Part shown: one piece after another, positions 1-6,079 of the stretch
Layout: each line of letters opens with the position of its first letter
Numbering within the stretch: position 1 is the stretch's first letter
Assembly: GCA_902494855.1 (NCBI GenBank)
Contig: CABUVC010000047.1
Coordinates: 1-9,928, forward strand
Length of the DNA: 9,928 bases
Direction: 5' to 3'
DNA from: an uncultured Collinsella sp.
GTDB lineage: Bacteria; Actinomycetota; Coriobacteriia; Coriobacteriales; Coriobacteriaceae
Notes under the pieces: generated by a model
Told to the model about the DNA's origin: nothing
Databases searched by the model: none
Seen by the model: only the letters and a program-made list of their open reading frames with translations
Translations under genes and position numbers: made by a program

Positions 1-120
1 CCCGCCTGCCTCTCACACATATCGTTCCACGCGCAGTTTCGCAGCGAGCGAAGCGAAGCGAGAATGTTTGAGCACGGGATGATATATAGGGCCCTCCCAC
101 GGGAGAGCGGACAGTCCGTC
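1..120. other. Intergenic edge, no supported gene
   Basis: No convincing gene is visible. Plus-strand frames close with stops at 69-71 and 80-82, so the tail of an upstream plus-strand gene could end here, but the 23-26 residues available match nothing I recognise. On the minus strand an ATG at 20-18 (M-C-E-R-Q-A, running off the edge) has only a weak GGAA upstream and may or may not start a gene. A short tandem run of AGCGA-type units lies at 43-61. Confidence 0.4.
91..108 (-). terminator. Possible weak terminator after the glycosyltransferase
   Basis: A 7-bp stem (91-97 with 102-108, one G-U pair, 4-nt loop) lies 13 nt past the stop codon of the minus-strand glycosyltransferase gene. On the minus strand the stem is followed by CCTATATATC rather than a clean T run, so intrinsic termination is plausible but not certain. 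The short palindrome CGGACTGTCCG lies between the stop and this stem. Confidence 0.35.
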
Positions 121-1422
121 CTACCTGATATGCGCGGGTTTTTCGCCCCAGTAGAAGCGGCAGAAGGCTCTTTTGCGCTTTTGGGGTTTACCTACGAGTT
201 CCATGGTGGCGATGGCGATGTCTTCGGCTGCGCGGGGACGGCGCAGTACTTCGCCATTGATGAGCAATGCCTTGAGCGACTCGGGATGATCATGGAGATG
301 GCGCAGGGTTACGATGAGCTCTCGTGCCGTGGTGACGTGCATGCTGGCGCCCATGCCGGTGAGCATCGTGGTGTTGGCCTTTTCCTGGCCGTATGATTTG
401 CCCAGCAGGATCATCGGTAGATGCGCGCACAGGCACTCGGTGACGGTGAGTCCGCCCGATTTGAGGATTGCCAGGTCGCAGCCGTGCATGAGGGCCGCCA
501 TGTCGTCGACATAGTCCAACACCGTGACGTTCTCGAGCTTCATGGCATCGAAGAGCGTCTTCAGCCGGGTGGCATACTCCACGTCCTTGCCGGGCAAAAA
601 GACAAAGTGCATGTCTTCGAAGCTGCGCAGGAAGGGGAGTGTATGGTCCATCGCCGCGCGAAAGCGGACGTAAGGCTGAGGCAAGCTGGCGCCGGCCATT
701 ACCAGCACGACGGTCTTGTCGGTTGGGAGGTTGAACTTGGCTAGCTCTTCCTCGCGATCGTAATCCGTGTCGAATCCAGCGCGAATAGGAATGCCGGTAA
801 TGTGAATCTTTGCCTCGGGCACCTTGCGCGGACGCAGCGTTTCGGCCATAAATTCGTTGGCAACACAGAATAGATCGGTGTCCTTGTGGGGCCACCAGCC
901 CTCGACTTCGTAGTCGGTCGGTACGCAAATGACCGGATAATCGATACCCGTAATTACGCGGGCGCCCACGGCAACATTGGCTGCTGTGATGTGCGTTGCG
1001 ACCACGGCTATGGGCCTGCGGCTACGAATATATTCGTTGAAGGCGGGGAACATAATTCGAGACCATGCCGTGCCGCCACCCCAGAGCAGATGCCCCGTAA
1101 GCGTATATCGCCAGGTCAGGTCGTAAATGGGGCGCGTGGCTCCCGTAAAAGAAGCTGCGGTTTTATTGCCGTCGAATTTAATACGTCCAAAATCAAGGAT
1201 ATCGAGTACTTCGATCTCAACATCCTCGGGGATCCCATTGGTACCGCGGATGAGGTCGAATGCCTGCGCAATCGCATTTGCGGCGGCCTTGTGGCCCGAG
1301 CCGACCGAGGCGTGCACGATGGTCACGAGAGGTTTTTGCTGAGCCAAGAGCGTGGTTTGCTCCGATTGGGGAGTGCTGTGCGTGAGCAGGGGAGCGTCTT
1401 CGCTCGTCTGCGTCTGATCCAT
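121..1422 (-). CDS. MGDG-synthase-type / processive diacylglycerol glycosyltransferase (GT28-like)
   Basis: This 433-residue protein looks like a membrane-associated enzyme that transfers a sugar from a UDP-sugar to diacylglycerol, making membrane glycolipids. The N-terminal half fits the MGDG-synthase domain: VGSGHKAAA at residues 40-48 follows the first strand (TIVHAS), as in UgtP and plant MGD enzymes. The C-terminal half is MurG-like, with the donor-binding KSGGLTVTE at 321-329 and a typical PGKD strand end at 277-280. The sugar (glucose or galactose) and the number of transfers cannot be read from sequence. The reading frame extends 13 codons further to 1461, but GGGGAG lies 6 nt before the ATG at 1422 and decides this start. 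Residues 1-30 are a polar Gln/Thr/Ser-rich extension and the last 20 residues are basic and aromatic, which may help membrane contact. It is divergent from trxB. A TACAAT box at 1465-1460 could be its -10, but no good -35 is seen. Confidence 0.85.
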   Translation of the reverse strand: MDQTQTSEDAPLLTHSTPQSEQTTLLAQQKPLVTIVHASVGSGHKAAANAIAQAFDLIRGTNGIPEDVEIEVLDILDFGRIKFDGNKTAASFTGATRPIYDLTWRYTLTGHLLWGGGTAWSRIMFPAFNEYIRSRRPIAVVATHITAANVAVGARVITGIDYPVICVPTDYEVEGWWPHKDTDLFCVANEFMAETLRPRKVPEAKIHITGIPIRAGFDTDYDREEELAKFNLPTDKTVVLVMAGASLPQPYVRFRAAMDHTLPFLRSFEDMHFVFLPGKDVEYATRLKTLFDAMKLENVTVLDYVDDMAALMHGCDLAILKSGGLTVTECLCAHLPMILLGKSYGQEKANTTMLTGMGASMHVTTARELIVTLRHLHDHPESLKALLINGEVLRRPRAAEDIAIATMELVGKPQKRKRAFCRFYWGEKPAHIR

Positions 1423-1540
1423 CGATAACTCCCCTTCGACGTTGTAACACGGATTTATCATTGTAGTGCATCAGTGTCACGTTCACGTAAATTTGGGTAT
1501 GAGCGCAAAGAACGACAACGTTTCGATGAGAGGGCTCTTC
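1423..1540. promoter_or_regulatory. Divergent promoter region between glycosyltransferase and trxB
   Basis: These 118 nt must carry the starts of both divergent transcripts. For the minus-strand gene, TACAAT at 1465-1460 is a 5-of-6 match to a -10 box and lies 37 nt from the start codon; hexamers 16-18 nt upstream of it do not resemble TTGACA. For trxB only poor -10 matches are seen (TAAATT at 1488, TATGAG at 1498). No strong operator dyad is visible. Confidence 0.35.
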
Positions 1541-2479
1541 ATGACTACCGATCAGACGCTCGATCTTGCGATTATCGGCGGCGGTCCTGCTGGCTATGCT
1601 GCCGCCATATATGCGGCGCGCGCCAACCTGACGACGACTGTCCTTGAGCAGGGCATGTCTGGCGGACAGATCGCCACATCCAATGAGATTGAGAATTATC
1701 CTGGCATTCCGCTGCTGAGCGGTGTCGAACTTGGTGAGCGGTCCCAACAGCATGCTGAAGGCCTGGGGGCTCAGGTTGAATGGAGTATGGTGACGGGCGT
1801 CGATTACGATGCCGATGCGGCTCAATTTACCATCCATCATGATATGGGCGATACAGTGGCCAAGAGTGTCATTGCGTGCATGGGCGCCACACCGCGTCCT
1901 GCGGGTTTTGTTGGCGAGGACACGTATCGCGGTCGTGGCGTTTCGTACTGCGCGACGTGTGACGGTATGTTCTTCCGTGGCAAGCAGGTCTTTGTTATCG
2001 GAGGCGGCAATTCGGCATGCGAGGAGGCGCTGTTCCTGTCCGACATTGCCAGCAGCGTGACCATCGTGCTGCGTCGCGATCAGTTCCGTGCACCCGAGGG
2101 CGTTGTGAATAAGGTGCTTGCTAAGGACAATATTTCAGTTAGGTACCAAACTAGTATTGTTGAGCTTTCTGGTGAAGCGATGCCCACGACAATTACGTTC
2201 AAGGACAATGCGAGCGGCAAGACGCATGCTGAATCCTTTGAACCTGGCTCATTTGGCATTTTTGTCTTTACGGGGACGCAACCACATACCGAGCTTGTTG
2301 AGCATCTAGTCGATCTGGCTCCCGACGGCGGTATTGTTACCGATGATTCGATGGCCACCCGCACGCCCGGCTTATTCGCAGCCGGCGATATCCGTTCCAA
2401 GCGTTTACGCCAGGTTGTGACCGCCGTTTCGGACGGAGCCATAGCGGCAACCAATGCATACGCTTTCCTACGCGCATAA
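1541..2479 (+). CDS. trxB: Thioredoxin reductase
   Basis: A low-molecular-weight, FAD-dependent thioredoxin-disulfide reductase of 312 residues, the normal family length. It passes electrons from NADPH through FAD and a redox-active cysteine pair to thioredoxin in the cytoplasm. Visible in order: the FAD-binding GGGPAGYAAA at 13-22, the active-site CATCDG at 137-142, the nucleotide-binding GGGNSA at 153-158, and the C-terminal FAD-contacting GLFAAGDIRS at 277-286 followed by RQVVTAVSDGAIAA. The frame is open from 1466, but the ATG at 1541 is preceded by GAGAGGG at a 6-nt spacing and places the FAD motif at the usual distance from the N terminus, so I use it. The segment usually reading HRRD, which contacts the NADPH 2'-phosphate, reads LRRD here. 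No thioredoxin gene is adjacent in this window. Transcription ends at the hairpin at 2520-2566. Confidence 0.95.
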   Translation: MTTDQTLDLAIIGGGPAGYAAAIYAARANLTTTVLEQGMSGGQIATSNEIENYPGIPLLSGVELGERSQQHAEGLGAQVEWSMVTGVDYDADAAQFTIHHDMGDTVAKSVIACMGATPRPAGFVGEDTYRGRGVSYCATCDGMFFRGKQVFVIGGGNSACEEALFLSDIASSVTIVLRRDQFRAPEGVVNKVLAKDNISVRYQTSIVELSGEAMPTTITFKDNASGKTHAESFEPGSFGIFVFTGTQPHTELVEHLVDLAPDGGIVTDDSMATRTPGLFAAGDIRSKRLRQVVTAVSDGAIAATNAYAFLRA

Positions 2480-2519
2480 GTACGATAATATATCTTATGT
2501 AAGGTTGCTATCTTTAATC

Positions 2520-2566
2520 AAAGTGGTTGGACGATGCATCAATGTGTTGTCCAACCACTTTTACTT
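2520..2566 (+). terminator. Intrinsic terminator of trxB
   Basis: A perfect 13-bp stem pairs 2520-2532 (AAAGTGGTTGGAC) with 2549-2561 around a 16-nt loop that contains the palindrome GATGCATC. TTTTACTT runs from the end of the stem on the plus strand. It lies 40 nt after the trxB stop codon and separates trxB from the DUF1836 gene. Confidence 0.85.
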
Positions 2567-2587
2567 GCCGGCTATGTGGTATGTAAA

Positions 2588-2609
2588 ACTAGATAACCTA
2601 GAATACAAT
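2588..2609 (+). promoter_or_regulatory. Possible promoter and operator of the DUF1836 gene
   Basis: TACAAT at 2604-2609 is a 5-of-6 -10 match, 24 nt upstream of the start codon. ACTAGATAACC at 2588-2598 lies just upstream, in the expected spacer, and with CTAG at 2598-2601 forms CTAG-ATAAC-CTAG. Nearly the same 11-mer occurs twice, inverted, upstream of degV. The -35 match is poor. Confidence 0.35.
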
Positions 2610-2633
2610 ATAGAAAATGAACGGAGGACCTTT

Positions 2634-3245
2634 ATGAACCACGTTAAACACGTTATTCCGATGTCCGATTCGTCGGTCAGCATTAAGCCTGAGGATATTC
2701 AGCCCACGGTGCTGCCCGATGCATTTATTCAGTCCGAAATCGTGCGCAAACTCAATACGTTGAGTCTGCCGCGCTATGACCAGTTGCCCAATGTGACGCT
2801 CTACCGCGACCAGGTTATTGAGTATGTTGCGCTGTGGATGGAGCCGCTGTCCATTTGCGTTGAGCACCCTGTCATTACGCCATCGATGATCAATAACTAC
2901 GTGAAGGTCGGCCTGGTGCCTGCTCCGGTCAAAAAGCAATATGGCCGCGAGCAGATTGCCCGCCTGATCGCTATCTGCCTCTTTAAGCAGGTCTTACCTA
3001 TTGCTGCGGTGCAGGCACTCTTTAACATTCAGCGTTTGAGCTACGATGCCCCGACGGCCTTCGATTATGTGGTCGATCAGCTCGAGGCATCGATTCGTTC
3101 GGCGTTTTCCGTCGAGCAGACGCCGGTTCCCGATACGGCGCATCAGGTAACGCGTGAGTCGCTGCTTGTGCGCAGTGCGGTTTCATCCTTCGTTTCGAAA
3201 GCGTACCTGATGAGCTATCTAAAGTTTAATGGGTTTAATAGCTAG
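2634..3245 (+). CDS. DUF1836 domain protein, putative DNA-binding regulator
   Basis: A 203-residue protein with a recognisable DUF1836 core at about residues 55-155. The hallmark is TPSMINNYVKVGLVPAPVKK (82-101) followed by a Tyr-x-Arg-x-x-Ile-Ala segment and LFKQVLPIAAVQ (116-127). The core looks like a winged helix-turn-helix related to MerR proteins, so a transcription-regulator role is inferred; I know of no established target. The first 30 residues are polar, and the C-terminal 50 residues are helical without a known motif. The start at 2634 is set by GGAGGA 7 nt upstream. The frame stays open back into trxB, but that extension would read through the trxB terminator and is rejected. The gene stands alone between two terminators. 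It converges on degV and shares an upstream sequence motif with it. Confidence 0.85.
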   Translation: MNHVKHVIPMSDSSVSIKPEDIQPTVLPDAFIQSEIVRKLNTLSLPRYDQLPNVTLYRDQVIEYVALWMEPLSICVEHPVITPSMINNYVKVGLVPAPVKKQYGREQIARLIAICLFKQVLPIAAVQALFNIQRLSYDAPTAFDYVVDQLEASIRSAFSVEQTPVPDTAHQVTRESLLVRSAVSSFVSKAYLMSYLKFNGFNS

Positions 3246-3254
3246 CCGACGTAT

Positions 3255-3305
3255 AAAACGGGCGGGACAAAGAGCCAGCTGTCACTTTGTCCCGCCCGTT
3301 TTTTT
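3255..3305. terminator. Strong bidirectional terminator between DUF1836 and degV
   Basis: An 18-bp perfect stem pairs 3255-3272 with 3285-3302 around a 12-nt loop. The core is AACGGGCGGGACAAAG. The plus strand ends in seven T, and the minus strand reads TTTTATAC after the stem. It can therefore serve both convergent genes, 10 nt after the DUF1836 stop and 14 nt after the degV stop. Confidence 0.93.
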
Positions 3306-3318
3306 GCTTGGTTGGACG

Positions 3319-4185
3319 TTATTTGCCCGAAGCTACGCCCATGCCGTAGCCGATAATGAGCCCATGCATTTCGGCATAGTATGAATCTAGCCCGTTACAG
3401 GGCATGATGATAGTCTTGGAACCTGGCCAGCGCTCCACAATTCGGCTGGCAAGTGCTTGGGCGCCTGCCTCATTCTCGACATGGTCGATAACGACCTCGC
3501 CGCCCGTAAAACCTTCGGCTTCCATGGTGTCGATGATCTTGTTTAGCATCTTCTTTTCGCCACGCGTATGCCCGACGAGTTCGATTTTACCGGCCTCACT
3601 CGCCTTGCCCAAAATGCGAATATTAAGCTTGTTGGCAATGACGCCGGCTGCCTTAGGAATACGTCCGGCCTTTGCAAGGTTCTCGTAATTACACAGGCTA
3701 AAGAGAATCTTGCTGTTTTGCTCGAGGCTATCGAAGTAAGCGCAGGCGTCCTCAAAGGAAACGTCCGGGTTGCTTGCAAGATAACGATCAAACAGCAAGA
3801 AGATCAGGTCCATCTTGCCGCCTGCTGCCCGCGAATTAACCAGGTGAATCTGACGATTGGGCTCTTCGGCAAGAACCATATCGCGAGCCGTGGCTGCCGC
3901 GTTGTAGCTGCCCGACACGCCCTCAGAGATCGGCATGCAGATGGTCTTGTCTGCCAATTTGAAGAGCTCGGCCCACTCCCCTACGCTGGGACAAGCGCTC
4001 GAAGAAGCGTTCGTCTCCGCCTGAACAGCGCAGTTGAGCTCATGTACATCGAGCGAAAGGTCATCGACGAATTCACGCTCCCCCACTCGAATTTTGAGGG
4101 ACGCAAATGCAAAGGTGGTATGGGGCGCGGTCGGTTGCCAATCGCGGAGGTTACAGCTTGAATCTGAGATAAGTGCCCAGCTCAT
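3319..4185 (-). CDS. DegV family (EDD-fold) fatty-acid-binding protein
   Basis: A 288-residue DegV/EDD-domain protein, the usual length. Family members bind a long-chain fatty acid; the FakB branch presents it to the kinase FakA for phosphorylation and entry into phospholipids. Visible family segments are ISDSSCNL at 6-13, the Ser-rich ASSSACPSVGEW at 60-71, ISEGVSGSYNAA at 86-97, VNSRAAGG at 116-123, and AGRIPKAAGVIANKLNIR at 173-190. The C terminus (CNGLDSYYAEMHG, 263-275) is unlike the G-P-x-x-G-x-H-T-G-P ending I remember for FakB proteins, so it belongs to another DegV branch and its ligand is uncertain. No FakA-like kinase is in the window. AAAGGA lies 7 nt before the ATG at 4185. It stands alone, with its own promoter region and the shared terminator at 3255-3305. 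Confidence 0.9.
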   Translation of the reverse strand: MSWALISDSSCNLRDWQPTAPHTTFAFASLKIRVGEREFVDDLSLDVHELNCAVQAETNASSSACPSVGEWAELFKLADKTICMPISEGVSGSYNAAATARDMVLAEEPNRQIHLVNSRAAGGKMDLIFLLFDRYLASNPDVSFEDACAYFDSLEQNSKILFSLCNYENLAKAGRIPKAAGVIANKLNIRILGKASEAGKIELVGHTRGEKKMLNKIIDTMEAEGFTGGEVVIDHVENEAGAQALASRIVERWPGSKTIIMPCNGLDSYYAEMHGLIIGYGMGVASGK

Positions 4186-4214
4186 AGAGGGTCCTTTCTA
4201 ATTGTTCCTCAACA

Positions 4215-4243
4215 ATTATAGCCATCTTGCAAACTGAATGTAC
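4215..4243 (-). promoter_or_regulatory. Probable degV promoter
   Basis: On the minus strand a perfect TATAAT lies at 4220-4215, 29 nt upstream of the degV start codon. The hexamer 17 nt further upstream (4243-4238, GTACAT) is a weak -35. It touches the edge of the inverted repeat at 4242-4274, so regulation by a protein bound there would be natural. Confidence 0.5.
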
Positions 4244-4274
4244 GGCTATCTAGTTTTGAATACTAGATAGCCGT
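4242..4274. repeat. Perfect 13-bp inverted repeat upstream of degV, possible operator
   Basis: ACGGCTATCTAGT at 4242-4254 is perfectly complemented by 4262-4274, with a 7-nt A/T-rich spacer. It lies immediately upstream of the likely degV -35 box and about 25 nt below the terminator of the NlpC/P60 operon. It lacks a T run on the minus strand, so it does not look like a normal terminator for the operon; a regulator binding site is more likely. The arm resembles the site upstream of the DUF1836 gene. Confidence 0.6.
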
Positions 4275-4299
4275 CCTGATTTTATGGCAAACGGTAGGG

Positions 4300-4340
4300 A
4301 AAAAAAGAATGGGCCTCGTGACTCAAGATCGCGAGGCCCA
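4300..4340 (-). terminator. Intrinsic terminator of the pgsA-FHA-merR-apt-NlpC operon
   Basis: On the minus strand TGGGCCTCG (4340-4332) pairs with CGAGGCCCA (4318-4310) to make a 9-bp G+C-rich stem with a 13-nt loop. It is followed by TTC and then seven T (4306-4300). It starts 23 nt after the NlpC/P60 stop codon. Confidence 0.92.
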
Positions 4341-4363
4341 CGTTCGTTCGCTGCAGTAATAAA

Positions 4364-5476
4364 TTAGTAGCGCACGAAAATGTAATTGTTGTTCATGCCG
4401 GCGGCAACGGAGCTGATGATGACGCCCGTTTTGTAGTCGGAAGCATGGATCATCTGACCATTACCGATATAAATGCCGGTATGGTAGGAGTTAACCACAA
4501 CATCGCCGGGTTGCGGATCGGACACACGGGTCCAACCCATGAAGTCGACCGTGGTGCCCAGACGGCAGTAGCGTCCCGTGAGGCAATAGCTTACAAAACC
4601 GGAGCAGTCAAAGCTGTTCGGTCCAATGCCGCCCCAAGAATACGCATAGCCGAGCTTGCTGTAGGCGCGCGAAACAACGGAGCCACCATCAACAGACTGA
4701 CTCGGTGCTGAAGGCGTGGGAGCCGGAGCGGGCGTGGGGGCAGGCTGCGGTGCGGGAGCCGGCGTGTTGCCGCCCTGGTTGTTGTTATTGTTGGTCTGGC
4801 CGCCATTGTTGGTGTTCTCGGTCGTACCGGCGGTGTCGTTGCTCATCGTGGCCTTCTCGGCAGTGCTGGCGTTGATGCCGGCCTGCAGCGCGGCGTTGGC
4901 CTCGGCCTCTGCGGCAAGCTCGGCCTGCAGCTGCGAATCCAGGGAGTTTACGACGTTCTGGGCTTCAGCCTGCTGGGCGTTAAGCTCGTCGACCTTCTTT
5001 TGCGTGGTGGCGACGTTCTTCTCCTGCTCGGCCTGCTTATCGGTGAGCTGCTGCTTAAGCTCCTTGACCTCTTGAATGGTCTTGGCCTGCTTGTCGGACA
5101 CCTTGCCGTAGTAGAACAGGCGGTTGAGCATATCGCTCAGATCATCGACACCCGTCAAAACCTGAAGCAAGCTCAGACCGCCGGTTTTGTACTCGCCGGC
5201 GACATAGGTCGAGAGCTTGGCCTGACCATCGGCGATCTCCTGCTGCTTTTGCGTGATCTCGCCGGCAGTCTGATCGAGCGCCTGCGTCTGCGTGGCAAGC
5301 TCATCGTAAATCTGCTGGGTTTGGGTGCCGATCTGCTCGAGTTTCGTACGAGCAGCGGCAAGGTCGGATGCGGTATCGGCGTAGGCAGGAGCCGCGAGGC
5401 CCAAGCCCAAAACACAAGCGAGGGTTGCCGTAGCAGCGCAGCGTGCCATGTTTTTGTGCGTGTTTGCTGTGCGCAT
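4364..5476 (-). CDS. Secreted coiled-coil NlpC/P60 peptidoglycan endopeptidase
   Basis: A 370-residue exported cell-wall hydrolase expected to cut peptide stems in peptidoglycan, probably during growth or cell separation. Residues 1-33 are a signal peptide with basic start, hydrophobic ATLACVLGLGLAAP and cleavage site AYA-D. Residues 35-205 are a long Gln/Glu/Ala/Lys-rich coiled coil in two halves around a loop (LSLLQVLTGVDDLSDMLNRL, 101-120), as in PcsB and RipA-type hydrolases. There such a domain receives control from the division machinery. A flexible linker follows: Asn/Gly/Thr-rich at 215-237, then Pro-Ala repeats at 238-258. The NlpC/P60 domain at about 265-370 has catalytic Cys291 in FDCSGF and His332 in YHTGIYIG, with His344 (MIHAS) as probable third residue. 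GGAAAGGAAG precedes the ATG at 5476. It is last in the five-gene operon, 32 nt after apt. Confidence 0.92.
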   Translation of the reverse strand: MRTANTHKNMARCAATATLACVLGLGLAAPAYADTASDLAAARTKLEQIGTQTQQIYDELATQTQALDQTAGEITQKQQEIADGQAKLSTYVAGEYKTGGLSLLQVLTGVDDLSDMLNRLFYYGKVSDKQAKTIQEVKELKQQLTDKQAEQEKNVATTQKKVDELNAQQAEAQNVVNSLDSQLQAELAAEAEANAALQAGINASTAEKATMSNDTAGTTENTNNGGQTNNNNNQGGNTPAPAPQPAPTPAPAPTPSAPSQSVDGGSVVSRAYSKLGYAYSWGGIGPNSFDCSGFVSYCLTGRYCRLGTTVDFMGWTRVSDPQPGDVVVNSYHTGIYIGNGQMIHASDYKTGVIISSVAAGMNNNYIFVRY

Positions 5477-5508
5477 GTAGCTTCCTTTCCAGTAACTAAG
5501 GGTAACGG

Positions 5509-6039
5509 CTAGTCTACCGTCACCAGGCTAAAGAGCTCAACATCGTCGTCAGTCGGCGTGAGCTTCTCGCGCGGGTTGAGAAACGCAAGCTCAAGTATAC
5601 AACCGTAACCGATAAGCTTTGCGCCCATATCTCGCACCAGTTTACCTGTTGCCTCGACGGTTCCTCCCGTCGCGACCAAGTCGTCCAGAATCAACACGGT
5701 ATCTTTAGAGCTGATAGCGTCGGCATGGATCTCAATTGAATCGGTGCCGTACTCGAGCTCGTAGCTCTGGCTTACGGTCTCGCGCGGCAGCTTGCCCGGT
5801 TTACGTGCGGGAACAAAGCCGGCGCCAAGGGCTACAGCCACCGGTACGCCAACCATAAAGCCGCGAGCCTCGGGACCCACGACCTTGGTGATTCCCATGC
5901 CGGTAAAGTGCTCGGCGAGGGTATCGGTCATGGCTTTGAGCGCCTCGGGATTGCCAAAGAGCGGCGTGATGTCTTTAAAGATGACTCCGGGCTCGGGATA
6001 GTCGGGGATGTCGACGATTTGAGATTCGAAGTCGTACAT
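5509..6039 (-). CDS. apt: Adenine phosphoribosyltransferase
   Basis: A 176-residue cytoplasmic purine-salvage enzyme that makes AMP and pyrophosphate from adenine and PRPP. The PRPP-binding signature VLILDDLVATGGT is at 115-127, the adenine-side motif GPEARGF at 55-61, and the flexible-loop ARKPGKLP at 78-85. IPDYPEPGVIFKDITPL at 11-27 is the standard N-terminal segment of the family. The frame can be extended to a TTG at 6054, but GAAAGG at 6052-6047 lies 7 nt before the ATG at 6039 and overlaps that extension, so 6039 is the start. It is 40 nt after the MerR gene and 32 nt before the NlpC/P60 gene, and is almost certainly cotranscribed with them, without an obvious functional link. Confidence 0.95.
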   Translation of the reverse strand: MYDFESQIVDIPDYPEPGVIFKDITPLFGNPEALKAMTDTLAEHFTGMGITKVVGPEARGFMVGVPVAVALGAGFVPARKPGKLPRETVSQSYELEYGTDSIEIHADAISSKDTVLILDDLVATGGTVEATGKLVRDMGAKLIGYGCILELAFLNPREKLTPTDDDVELFSLVTVD

Positions 6040-6079
6040 TGCATGACCTTTCAATGGGTTGCCGAAATATCAGCAGCGG

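Noticed and set aside
43..61. AGCGA tandem units as a CRISPR or satellite
   Set aside because: Only about four 4-5 nt units occur, too short and too few for either; a simple-sequence run at the edge.
2454..2633. N-terminal extension of the DUF1836 frame back into trxB
   Set aside because: It would have to read through the trxB terminator hairpin, and the ATG at 2634 has a near-ideal GGAGG site.
3568..4161. 197-residue plus-strand open frame across degV
   Set aside because: It is antisense to a clear DegV protein, with no ribosome site and no recognisable motif.
5000..5512. 170-residue Leu/Gly-rich plus-strand frame opposite the coiled coil
   Set aside because: The Leu/Gly richness is the mirror of Gln/Lys/Glu/Ala codons on the other strand; it is not a membrane protein gene.
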